NCBI GenBank assembly: GCA_015680685.1
Contig: MNCI01001846.1
Location: 39,962 to 67,696, forward strand
DNA: 27,735 nucleotides
Reading direction: 5' to 3'
Source of the DNA: Gnetum montanum
Lineage: Eukaryota > Streptophyta > Gnetopsida > Gnetales > Gnetaceae
The notes under the pieces were generated by a model. It ran no database searches and was not told where the DNA came from. It worked only from the letters and a program-made list of their open reading frames with translations. The position numbers were made by a program, and so were the translations under genes. Shown one piece after another: positions 20,560 through 27,735 of this stretch. The number at the start of each line of letters is the position of its first letter. Within the stretch, counting starts at the first letter, position 1.

Positions 20560-21750
20560 ACAACATGAGAAAACTAGGTATTACATCAAAGGATTAGGAG
20601 GTGCTCCAACACTATCTCTCCTACTCTTGAAAAAGTGGACTCATGTGAATAAATGTTTGGGGATAGTGGTGATATCCCACTAAGCCAAGTAGATTTTTTG
20701 GATTCACACAACATTTGCAACTTCTTGATCCTCTTAATGGGCTAGGTATTCAAACCTCCTAATGCTCTAGGTGCTTGAAGCCTCCCTCATCTTCAGGAAA
20801 CTTTCCTTTCTCTCTTTTGAAGACTTGGAAACAATAATAGTAGTTTTTAATTTCTCCATGCTACTCTTCAAGGTTTGATCATCATCAACCTCGATGATAA
20901 TAGGTCAAATTTGGAACATTAAACATAAAGGACATGCATGTCAACATAGTTAGGAATTAGATTTTCAAAAGCATTTTCATTAATACTATCCTTAATCGTG
21001 GAAGACCCCTTATGCTTTCTCTTCAATTTGAAGAAATTGACTCTTTTGAGCCTCTTCTAGTTTAAATGGATCCAACCAAGATTACCAACTTTAAAATTGG
21101 ATTTCTTGTTACCCTAAACTTTCTTTTGGGATCCATATTTAGCCTTATTAATTAATCTTTCTCTTACTTGGCCATGCAAGCCTTTCATTTCTTGTACAAA
21201 TTTAGCACTCAATTTTGCCTCCTCATCAAAATGCTTTAGATCATCAACATTCTAATATTAAACTTATAATTTTCCTCAAAATGGATCTTCCCAATGCTAG
21301 AATGAAATGCAATACTATATGAGAATTCAACATAAGACAACAAATTCTTCTACCTACTTGGCTAATCATCACAACTATTTCAAGGTCTTCAATAAAGATT
21401 TATTTACATCTTTAGTTTTTCCATCAAAATGAGAATGATAGGCACTTGAAAAATTCAATTTAGTCCTCAAAAACCTCCATAGCAATCTTTAAAAATGAGT
21501 TGGAAATTTTGAATCACTATCCGTTACAATTAACAATGGAATGTTATGTAAGTGAACATGTTCTAAAAACAAATTAGCAATATGAAAAGCATCACTTGCC
21601 TTCTTACAAAGAGAAAAATGTTGAATCTTGGTGAACCTATCTATCATAATAAAGATTGTAACATTTCCACTTATTTTTAAAATTCCCCTAATAAAATCCA
21701 TTGACACACTCTCCCATGGTGTTTTTGGAATAGGCAATAATAACATCTAA
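20560..21750 (-). pseudogene. Ty3/gypsy integrase remnant
   Basis: The minus strand from 21746 encodes the integrase core: LPIPKTPWESVSMDFI with the first catalytic Asp, IMIDRFTKIQHF, the CKKASDAFHIANLF segment and LLIVTDSDSKF with the second Asp. After a stop near 21489 the same element continues with SSAYHSHFDGKTKDVNKSLL. There the expected TER/TEVNR Glu reads KD, so the third catalytic residue is lost. Further down, the C-terminal domain is traceable as NLGWIHLN near 21070 and NENAFKI near 20970. No chromodomain is visible. It is distinct from the integrase at 10316-10960. Confidence 0.85.
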
Positions 21751-22189
21751 TACATATATCCAAAATGATGCATTTAAATAAGTATATATGAATATAGTTT
21801 TGTCATATTTTAAAAAGCCTTAAGGATTCCAATGACTAATAGGGATTTGATTAGAGCTAATTCTAACATTAAAGTCACCCCATATGTAAATCTTTCCTCT
21901 TTAAGAAAAACTAGCAATACCTATCCTAAGGGATTGAAAGGGAAACTTCTATGATATTGCTTCTTATTCATAGAGAATAACTTTTCTAGTCGTAAAACAG
22001 GAAAAAGATAAAAATAAAAAAGATTTTTGTTGTAAATATTTTTAGCCAAATATGTTGATTGAATTCATCTACCTTTTCTATTTGGACTTAATCATGAAAA
22101 TAATTTTGAATCAAAATAGCCAAATCTCTGAAAGGTCTTTCACCGTATGTATTTCTTTTATAAAGAAAAGATAACATCAGTAAAAATAA
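21751..22189. other. Unassigned AT-rich DNA
   Basis: No gene or repeat recognised. It may include the upstream, decayed part of the LINE-like fragment that follows. Confidence 0.35.
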
Positions 22190-22345
22190 ATTTAATGCAT
22201 TAAGAGGTTGGGCATGGAAGGTTATCAAACAAATTTTCAAGATAATCATTTATCCTATTGTGATACATGGATGTACAGTTTGTGGACTAAGTCTTAGTGT
22301 AAAATAATTAAAAAACCATTGAAAGGGTACCTATGATAGCTTTAC
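22190..22345 (+). pseudogene. LINE-like reverse transcriptase C-terminal remnant
   Basis: One plus frame reads WKVIKQIFKIIIYPIVIHGCTVCG. This fits the plant LINE pattern of a helix followed by 'LxxPVxLYGxEVWG'. Downstream residues LKNH and KGTYDSF fit the 'WKxIExxQKRF' region, with stops between. It is broken off by element 3 at 22350. The match is short and by eye only. Confidence 0.4.
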
Positions 22346-22369
22346 CTAATGATGAGACGCGGTTTACAC

Positions 22370-22418
22370 GACGCGATATCGCGTCTTCTCCTGCGATATC
22401 GCGTACGCGATATCGCGT
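22370..22418 (+). promoter_or_regulatory. Three GCGATATCGC palindromes at the promoter
   Basis: Perfect palindromes of 16 bp (GACGCGATATCGCGTC, 22370-22385), 10 bp (22393-22402) and 14 bp (ACGCGATATCGCGT, 22405-22418) share the core GCGATATCGC and lie 14-62 bp upstream of the TATA box. Element 2 keeps two diverged copies in the same place (12018-12055 on the minus strand). Confidence 0.75.
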
Positions 22419-22431
22419 CGCGCCGCCATTT

Positions 22432-22440
22432 CTATAAATA
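22432..22440 (+). promoter_or_regulatory. TATA box, element 3 LTR
   Basis: CTATAAATA followed by AGAGGCGGC. It is conserved in position and sequence with the element 2 LTR, so transcription probably starts near 22460-22470. Confidence 0.75.
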
Positions 22441-22605
22441 AGAGGCGGCACTCCCCTTTTTCCCAATCCTGGCTAGTGTAGCGAAGCTCTGGCAGATTGA
22501 TCACTCCAGAGTTAGTTTTTTTCCCCATGTGCCCGCAGTAGGAGTCCTAGAGTGAACGGCTCTTTATTCGAGCAGCTTGTAACCTGAACCCAAGTTGTGT
22601 ACGGC

Positions 22606-22611
22606 AATAAA
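22606..22611 (+). terminator. Polyadenylation signal, element 3 LTR
   Basis: AATAAA within CGGCAATAAAGA, about 165 bp after the TATA box. The same CGGCAATAAAGAT context is present in the element 2 LTR. It would define the end of R. Confidence 0.6.
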
Positions 22612-22675
22612 GACGAACTTGATTGGATAAACCTTGCAGTACATGGTTTTATTGCTTTCTATTCTGCTTTCCTAG

Positions 22676-22963
22676 TGCGTTCAAGTACGACTTGATTACG
22701 AGCGTCTACGGACGTGTACGGCTAGTCAAGGAATCGGCTGCTTGACGCAATGCATGAGTACGACTCAATTACGAGCATTGGATGCTTGGTAACCCAGTAG
22801 CGTATTCCAGGATTCTGCGCTTGGTAACTCCCGGGTCTAATGTGTACGGCTAGTTGAGGAATCGGCTGCTCATTGCTAGGCTAGATCGTGTGATAAGTAC
22901 GACTTAGTTACGAGCACCCACGGGTGTGTACGGCTGGCTAAGGAATCGGCTGCTTATCACACG
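22676..22963 (+). repeat. Three stem-loop repeat units in U5 of element 3
   Basis: Each unit has a left arm, then TACGACT(T/C)(G/A/-)(A/G)TTACGAGC, a variable part, GTGTACGGCT(A/G)G, GGAATCGGCTG and a right arm complementary to the left. Unit 1 arms: TGCGTTCAAG (22676-22685) and CTTGACGCA (22741-22749), one bulge. Unit 2: GCATGAG (22752-22758) and CTCATTGC (22869-22876), one bulge. Unit 3: CGTGTGATAAG (22887-22897) and CTTATCACACG (22953-22963), perfect. A partial fourth unit starts at about 22984. Element 2 has one unit. Confidence 0.8.
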
Positions 22964-23381
22964 TAGGCTAAATAGGTGCCTCAGTACGACCACTTCGAGC
23001 ACTTGCGTTACGTGTGGCGATCCCAGTAACGATTAGCGTTTGGTAAGCTGCAGTTGCATAGTTCAGGGTGTGTCCGGTAAGTGGGAACGGATGCTGACGC
23101 TAGTTAATTTAGACTTAGACCTTAGTTAGAGTTAGCTTAGTTTCTCAACCCTTTCTCCTGGTAGCATAGAAGATAAGCCGAAAATACCAAAAAAATCACA
23201 TACCTCAGACTTGCTTAACCATACACCGTGACACATACAAGCAAGCCTGGGAAGACAACGAACGATTAACCCCAAGTGTTTCTTGTGGCGTTAAGGCATT
23301 TAGTCTGCGGAGTTCGACCGGATCGCGCGTGTACGCTCGTATTCGTATGGTGGAGTGTAGGGGTACCTCGCCACTCATCAT

Positions 23382-23399
23382 TGGCGCCGTTGCCGGGGA
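23382..23399 (+). other. Primer-binding site complementary to tRNA-Asp
   Basis: TGGCGCCGTTGCCGGGGA is the exact reverse complement of the plant tRNA-Asp 3' end including CCA, as I recall it. It lies one base after the LTR end at 23380, as expected for minus-strand priming. Confidence 0.93.
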
Positions 23400-23525
23400 C
23401 TAAGTGTTTTTTCGCCAATTTAACATAAGGGATATCACTCACATCGTTGTGAGCTTAAAACGAACCTTAGGGTTAATCAGTTAATAAAGAACAATAAATA
23501 ACGGTGAAGTTGCACACCAATAAAA

Positions 23526-26500
23526 ATGGCTTCTTCTCACGAAATCAACTCACCTAAGGACAATACAGGAGAAAGTCAGCATCATACACATAACCGCAAT
23601 CAACCATGTCCTCAACAGGCTAAGGTCACATATACTCATCCCGATGAGTATGTGCCAGATTTTACCTTTGTTTTCCATCAAGATGAGCAACTGCGGTGGA
23701 GAGACATGCAAGGTAACATTGTGTTACCCCCAGATCGCTCTGCTTCCAACATGCTTTTCCGTGCCTTGGTACGGTATGGCATGCAAGAGCTGATTACTGA
23801 ATACGTTGCGGATGATTACACTCTGAGGGATTATCGTCCCACAAAAGCCCAACGTATTCGGGATGCAAGGCAGGAGAGCCAACATTCACTACTGAAGGGC
23901 AAGGTTTCCCACGTCATTAGTGAAATAGGAGACGAGGAACCCCTCACAACGGGTTTCTTAGAAAATGATGTTCCTCCTCCTCACTCTGGTGAAGAGGTTA
24001 GGCATCAGGGCCTTAGATCAACGATACACATTCCAGGCTCTGATCCCCGTGAGCACAAGCTGTTCACAGCAGGAACAATCACTCGCACTAATGACGGATT
24101 CGTTGATCGTCACAACGATCGGGGCCGAAGCAGCCGAAGAGAAGGCAAGAAACATCACCATGGTGATGGATCCCCTTCTTCTTCCCCTTCATCACATCAT
24201 TCACCCTCTCCTTCCACATCTGGGCGCAGCCACCATGAGCATAACGCGGAAAGTAAAGGTAGAAGAGATGAAATGCCTCGACAAGAAGGTCGAGAGGAGT
24301 TAGGACAAGGACAAGGACGTAGGGAGAATAGGGAACCACAACGTAGACATCACAGACGTCATGAAAGAGATGATCATGACGAACCCCTATTCGCAACCCG
24401 AAGTATGCTTGACATTAGAGAGGCAGTTAGGATTCCCACAAGGCATTTGAAAGACAGTAGGATCAAGCGTTTGGATATAAATAATATCCCACGTTTTGAA
24501 GGGGGATACAACGCTGATCCTCAACATCATTTACAGGCATTCCACGACGCCTGTGCCTTGCAGAACATAGACAATGAGTGGCAGAAACTCAAGTTGTTCC
24601 CAAGGACACTCACTAAAGAAGCGGAAAGCTGGTACCGGTCCTTAGAACCGGAAACCATCAGGAGGTGGAGTACGATGCTCGAATTGTTCAACAACAAATA
24701 TCAAACGTACTCCAGAGTGTCTAACTTGCGTAAGCAGATCCAAGGCTGGAAACAAGGAGCTCATGAATCCTTGGATGCTGCCATGGCCCGTTACTACACA
24801 TTGCTACATCGTTGCCCGGGCCATGGGTACGCTAAGCGGGATCAACTTCGCCACCTCGTGGATGGGCTACGAAATGAAACGAGAAGAACTCTTGGGACTT
24901 ACGCCCAAGGGAGACTCTCCCAACTAAGAGCCCATGAAGTTGAAGTATTGTTGGAACAAGTAGCACAAGAAGAGGGTGAGCTACGGAAAAGAGAAAGTGC
25001 GGAGGAATACAACCGTGATCCCTCCCTTCGCAAGAAGGGAGTGAAATTCTGTGATGAGGAGGATGAGTCACCACTCGAAGAGTTGGTGAACAGGAAAACC
25101 GTGCCGATCCAAAAGTTAACAACGGAGGTATCGGCTAAGGTAGACCAAATGTGGGATTCCTTAGACTCACGAATAGAAACAGTTTTGAAAATCGTAGAAG
25201 AGTCTAAGGATGAGCAAAGTAGTGATAAAAGCAAAAACATGCGGAGAAACTTTAACCCTGCACATAACAAGGGTAAGGGAAAAATCTCTAACTCCGATGA
25301 GGCTGAAAATTCTGATTCAGACAATGACGGTGGATGTGAGGTCTGCTATTATGACCATCCTAAGGGATGTTGTCCAATTATCTCACATCTGCAGGAGTCT
25401 GGGGTGTATGCATTAAATCCAAGACTTAATCAACGGCAAACACCCAGAAGGTTACCTTATCCACAAGGTAACCCGAGGCAGTTCCACCAACCCTTGACGT
25501 ATTATCCAAGTGGAACACCTCCGCAGCCCATCGAGCAACATCAGCAGTGGCAATACCCACAGTCATGGGGGATGCCACAGCCAACACATCGATACCCTTA
25601 CCGGCAGCCTGATCCTTATGGTTATTATGTGCAGCAGCCAGTTTCTCCAGGTGACGCTATGAGTCACACTCCACGCCGTCACTACTACGCTCGGGAGTAC
25701 TTCAGAAGGACTCCTTCTCCTCCGGGAGACATTCCACATTCTGTCCATCCTCTAACTCCACCCGCACCTTTTCCTCAAGTAGTTCCCATAACACCTCCTG
25801 CTCCAACAATGCAAGGGGAATTACCTACCCAACCGCAGCAACGTCACGCCGCGAGATCTGTAAATATTCAGAGTGTAAATATCCAACCGGACACTAGTTC
25901 TGGCGATAACTGTACAAAAAGGAGACCCTTTTTCAGAACTAGGAGCCCGGATAGGCTCTCGCAACAACAAGCGGACGGGTATATGTATAGGCCTCTAACT
26001 ACTAACACTTCGGAGCACCCTTCAGTCCAAGGGAATGTAACGCATACGGTTATGCTAACACATACCGTAACTGACTGGATCAAGGTAGGCCACCTTCCCA
26101 GGAAACTAACTGATCCTGGGAGTCCCTTTATTCATTTGCAGATCGCTGGGAATGCACCACATCGAGCTCTTCTTGACTCAGGTTCCGGAGTCAACTTAAT
26201 TTCGCGAAAGATGTATCACGCCTGGAACCTGCCCCAACTTAAGAAGAGCAACATCCAACTAGAGCTGGCAGACCAGTCCATCACTATTCCCTTGGGTTTG
26301 GTGGAGGACGTTATCACCACTGTGTGTGGTTGGTCCTACCCAGCGGATTTCCTAGTGATCGATGTTAACAACAACGAAGGGGACTTCCCAATTATAATGG
26401 GAAGGGCATGGCTAAGCACAGTAGATGCATGCCTTAGGATCCGTGATCTTTCCTTGGAAATCTCCAAGATAAACATATGTGGAAAGATCGAGAAGAGGAT

Positions 26501-26870
26501 AGTTCCATGCATCACATACAGTGATTCATCGGGTGATGACACGGAGGAAATGTCTCCATGTCACAGGTGTGCCCAGGAAACTCTGCAACAAAGATGCCTG
26601 TATGTAGCAACCACACAAGAAGTAGTAGACACCCCGTGGTTGACAGCTTCTCATAAGAGCAAACAAATATGCATGGAACGAACTGAGGCAACTCATGCCA
26701 ACAACCGTGGCATAGACACATTGGAACGTGAGCGTCGCCAACTTCCAACCCTGAATTTAAGATCATCAATTGGGAGAAGTTGGGCACTGCTTAGAAATTC
26801 AAATAGGCGCTCACTACTTCGGATCTCTCCCTCACAACTCAGTCATGGGGGAGATGGCCACCTATGCTAA
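23526..26870 (+). CDS. Gag-protease polyprotein (intact, 1114 aa)
   Basis: Structural polyprotein with an aspartic protease, for particle assembly and self-cleavage in the cytoplasm. The ATG at 23526 follows 'aataaaa' and precedes GCT, about 126 bp after the PBS. Residues 1-180 are a unique N-terminus. Residues 190-285 are rich in Arg, His and Ser, with an SPSSSPSSHHSPSPS run. The gag core is about 313-490 (IPRFEGGYNADPQHHLQAF, KLFPRTLTKEAESWYRSL, KQIQGWKQGAHESLD). A helical stretch lies at about 515-565. A variant zinc knuckle C604-x2-C607-x3-H611-x4-C616 precedes a Pro/Gln/Tyr-rich stretch (640-770). The protease has D884-S885-G886 and, as its second motif, IIMGRAWLST (956-965). The ORF ends at TAA 26868 without any RT. 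Closely related to the decayed gag at 17022-18889, but with about 230 extra N-terminal residues and an added protease. Confidence 0.93.
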   Translation: MASSHEINSPKDNTGESQHHTHNRNQPCPQQAKVTYTHPDEYVPDFTFVFHQDEQLRWRDMQGNIVLPPDRSASNMLFRALVRYGMQELITEYVADDYTLRDYRPTKAQRIRDARQESQHSLLKGKVSHVISEIGDEEPLTTGFLENDVPPPHSGEEVRHQGLRSTIHIPGSDPREHKLFTAGTITRTNDGFVDRHNDRGRSSRREGKKHHHGDGSPSSSPSSHHSPSPSTSGRSHHEHNAESKGRRDEMPRQEGREELGQGQGRRENREPQRRHHRRHERDDHDEPLFATRSMLDIREAVRIPTRHLKDSRIKRLDINNIPRFEGGYNADPQHHLQAFHDACALQNIDNEWQKLKLFPRTLTKEAESWYRSLEPETIRRWSTMLELFNNKYQTYSRVSNLRKQIQGWKQGAHESLDAAMARYYTLLHRCPGHGYAKRDQLRHLVDGLRNETRRTLGTYAQGRLSQLRAHEVEVLLEQVAQEEGELRKRESAEEYNRDPSLRKKGVKFCDEEDESPLEELVNRKTVPIQKLTTEVSAKVDQMWDSLDSRIETVLKIVEESKDEQSSDKSKNMRRNFNPAHNKGKGKISNSDEAENSDSDNDGGCEVCYYDHPKGCCPIISHLQESGVYALNPRLNQRQTPRRLPYPQGNPRQFHQPLTYYPSGTPPQPIEQHQQWQYPQSWGMPQPTHRYPYRQPDPYGYYVQQPVSPGDAMSHTPRRHYYAREYFRRTPSPPGDIPHSVHPLTPPAPFPQVVPITPPAPTMQGELPTQPQQRHAARSVNIQSVNIQPDTSSGDNCTKRRPFFRTRSPDRLSQQQADGYMYRPLTTNTSEHPSVQGNVTHTVMLTHTVTDWIKVGHLPRKLTDPGSPFIHLQIAGNAPHRALLDSGSGVNLISRKMYHAWNLPQLKKSNIQLELADQSITIPLGLVEDVITTVCGWSYPADFLVIDVNNNEGDFPIIMGRAWLSTVDACLRIRDLSLEISKINICGKIEKRIVPCITYSDSSGDDTEEMSPCHRCAQETLQQRCLYVATTQEVVDTPWLTASHKSKQICMERTEATHANNRGIDTLERERRQLPTLNLRSSIGRSWALLRNSNRRSLLRISPSQLSHGGDGHLC
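26838..26855 (+). other. PPT-like motif at the end of the Gag-protease ORF
   Basis: CTCAGTCATGGGGGAGAT overlaps the last codons of the ORF. It shares TCAGTCATGGGGG with the true PPT of element 2 and is followed by spacer, not by an LTR. Confidence 0.6.
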
Positions 26871-26897
26871 TCATATGGGGCCCTCAGTTCTTTTTCA

Positions 26898-27024
26898 GTT
26901 TTTGTTTTACACATTTTTGTTTTACAACGTTTTTGTTTTTCACATTTTTGTTTTACAATTTCTTTAACTTTTCTAATTTTTGTTTTACAAATTTCTTTAA
27001 CTTTTCTTGTTTTTGTTTTACAAC
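26898..27024 (+). repeat. TTTTTGTTTTACA repeats, about six copies
   Basis: Units of TTTTTGTTTTACA(A/C) or a one-base variant recur with spacers, two of them with the same TTTCTTTAACTTTTCT insert. This is the U-rich arm of the spacer; element 2 has a U-rich tract of different sequence at the same place. Confidence 0.8.
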
Positions 27025-27048
27025 ATCGTTATATTTTTCTATCTTTTT

Positions 27049-27068
27049 GTGTGTGTGTGTGTGTGTGT
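27049..27068 (+). repeat. (GT)10 microsatellite
   Basis: Ten perfect GT units. A simple repeat directly after the U-rich tract. Confidence 0.9.
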
Positions 27069-27174
27069 CATCCATCATGTAAATTCGTCACCCAATAAGT
27101 GTTCGGGCCGATGGGATGAACTGTTTTTCATTAATTGCTAATGTTTGGTTTTTACCTTTAAGTTACATTGTTGA

Positions 27175-27203
27175 TACTAAGGTATGTTCTTTTGATATGG
27201 CAG
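27175..27203 (+). promoter_or_regulatory. Possible 3' splice site in element 3 spacer
   Basis: A TACTAAG branch-like motif (27175-27181) lies 22-23 nt before TATGGCAG, which ends at 27203; an ATG follows at 27207. The geometry matches the site before the additional ORF of element 2, but only a 38-codon frame follows here, so it may be chance. Confidence 0.35.
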
Positions 27204-27506
27204 GCAATGAGATCACTTCATCCATCCATCCATCAAGTCTATGGTTTCCCTTGGCTTGGAAATGTACAGTTCCCTTCTAATAAGAACTTTAACGAACCAG
27301 TGACTGGGCATTTCTCAAACTAAGGAAGGACTCAAGGATTTGCAAAGGGTGTGACTTCAAGGGAACTTGGTGCTCTTGTGTTGGTCATTCACTTGGGTGC
27401 TTGGATGTTTTCTTCTTGGGTTTTCTTACCGTTTCGATGTAACCCAATAATCGGAAGCTGAGACAATAAAAATAAAGAAGTCTTTGCATGGTGTGGTCCC
27501 CACGCA

Positions 27507-27598
27507 TAAAAACACAAAACAAAAAAAAACAAAAAACAATGGAAAAAAAAAGAAAAAAAGAAAAAAGAAGAAGTGAAAAAGCTAAAAGCTAAAAAGTG
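27507..27598 (+). repeat. A-rich tract in element 3 spacer
   Basis: Runs of A with scattered C and G over about 90 bp, ending in GAAGAAGTGAAAAAGC. The element 2 counterpart (minus strand, 16304-16234) is likewise A-rich and includes GAAGAAGAG. Confidence 0.75.
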
Positions 27599-27735
27599 AG
27601 GATTCAAAGCACACCCCTTAGACGAAATAAATATGGGCTACAAGCACTGGTTATGGAACCAAAGTGTTCCCTCTAACTACAGCCCTTCTCGCTTCCCATT
27701 CTCTCTGTTGTTTCGTCGGACTGGTGGTGGCTTCT

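Larger units (their letters stand above)
22350..23380 (+). mobile_element. Element 3, 5' LTR
   Basis: 1031 bp from TGATGAG to CTCATCA, a 7-bp terminal inverted repeat, with the PBS one base after it. U3 is very short: palindromic GCGATATCGC motifs, then a TATA box at 22432-22440. A polyadenylation signal is at 22606-22611. The rest, about 740 bp, would be U5 and so part of the genomic RNA leader. It is about 250 bp longer than the element 2 LTR, mainly because a stem-loop unit is present three times instead of once. Confidence 0.92.
22350..27735 (+). mobile_element. Element 3: Gag-protease LTR retrotransposon, 3' end outside window
   Basis: Starts with TGATGAG at 22350 inside the LINE-like remnant; the adjacent target bases are CCTAA. 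Order: 5' LTR (22350-23380), intact tRNA-Asp PBS (23382-23399), leader, 1114-residue Gag-protease ORF (23526-26870), PPT-like motif overlapping the ORF end, then a noncoding spacer homologous to that of element 2. No reverse transcriptase or integrase lies between protease and spacer. By analogy with element 2 an additional ORF and 3' LTR should follow beyond the window. The open ORF and intact PBS show it is the youngest element here. Confidence 0.9.
26871..27735 (+). other. Element 3 spacer (homologous to element 2 spacer)
   Basis: Noncoding so far as I can tell. It holds, in order, a U-rich repeat tract (26898-27024), a GT repeat, a branch point with AG, the segment GGGTGTGACTTCAAGGG (about 27347-27363) shared with element 2, and an A-rich tract (27507-27598). 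A 38-codon frame starts at ATG 27207 just after the possible splice acceptor; it matches nothing I know. Confidence 0.7.

Noticed and set aside
22676-22963. Repeat units read as a CRISPR-like array
   Set aside because: Only three units of unequal spacing inside an LTR, with palindromic arms. There are no cas genes and the DNA is eukaryotic.
24088-24396. Open frames antisense to the Gag-protease gene (also 24832-25324 and 26336-26787)
   Set aside because: They are shadows of a strongly coding plus-strand frame. No domain or start context supports them.
26752-26870. Frameshifted RT start after the protease, from FKIINWEKLGTA in the next frame
   Set aside because: The alternative frame hits stops within about 15 codons, and no RT motif follows before the conserved spacer.

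Overview
The window looks like nuclear DNA of a land plant. It is AT-rich and made almost entirely of nested, decayed retrotransposons. I see no bacterial operon, rRNA, tRNA or CRISPR array, and no intact host gene. Plant origin rests on several things: Ty1/copia and Ty3/gypsy proteins of plant type, a primer-binding site matching the 3' end of plant tRNA-Asp, and an additional ORF resembling the 'putative plant transposon protein' domain. I cannot name the species.

Layout. (1) 1-749: unidentified DNA, then the 3' part of a gypsy LTR that abuts the middle of a copia gag gene. (2) 750-4900: a 5'-truncated Ty1/copia element, plus strand, with gag-pol riddled with stops, a polypurine tract and a 3' LTR. 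(3) 4901-8849: AT-rich DNA without recognisable genes, holding a diverged direct repeat of about 375 bp. (4) 8850-11279: a protein-kinase pseudogene fragment (minus strand), a 20-bp-period minisatellite and a gypsy RNase H-integrase remnant (minus strand). (5) 11280-19767: a nearly complete minus-strand LTR retrotransposon, 'element 2'. In its own sense it reads 5' LTR, tRNA-Asp PBS, gag, long spacer, a 925-codon additional ORF, PPT, 3' LTR. I see no protease, reverse transcriptase, RNase H or integrase in it. (6) 19768-22349: remnants of copia, of gypsy integrase (minus strand) and of a LINE-like reverse transcriptase. (7) 22350 to the window end: 'element 3', a better preserved plus-strand relative of element 2. 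It has a full 5' LTR, a perfect PBS, an intact 1114-residue Gag-protease ORF and the start of the same spacer, and it runs off the right edge.

The main interest is the family shared by elements 2 and 3, with the LTR fragment at 391-749 as a third member. It looks like a non-autonomous Gag-coding retrotransposon that would depend on another element for polymerase and integrase, yet carries a large separate coiled-coil ORF behind a canonical 3' splice site. Four further features stand out: palindromic GCGATATCGC motifs between the LTR start and the TATA box; three leader stem-loops whose arms differ between units but stay complementary; a PPT-like ATGGGGG motif repeated at module junctions; and U-rich and A-rich tracts conserved in the spacer. 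Decay in the older copies is mostly transitions and nonsense codons, as expected from cytosine methylation and deamination.
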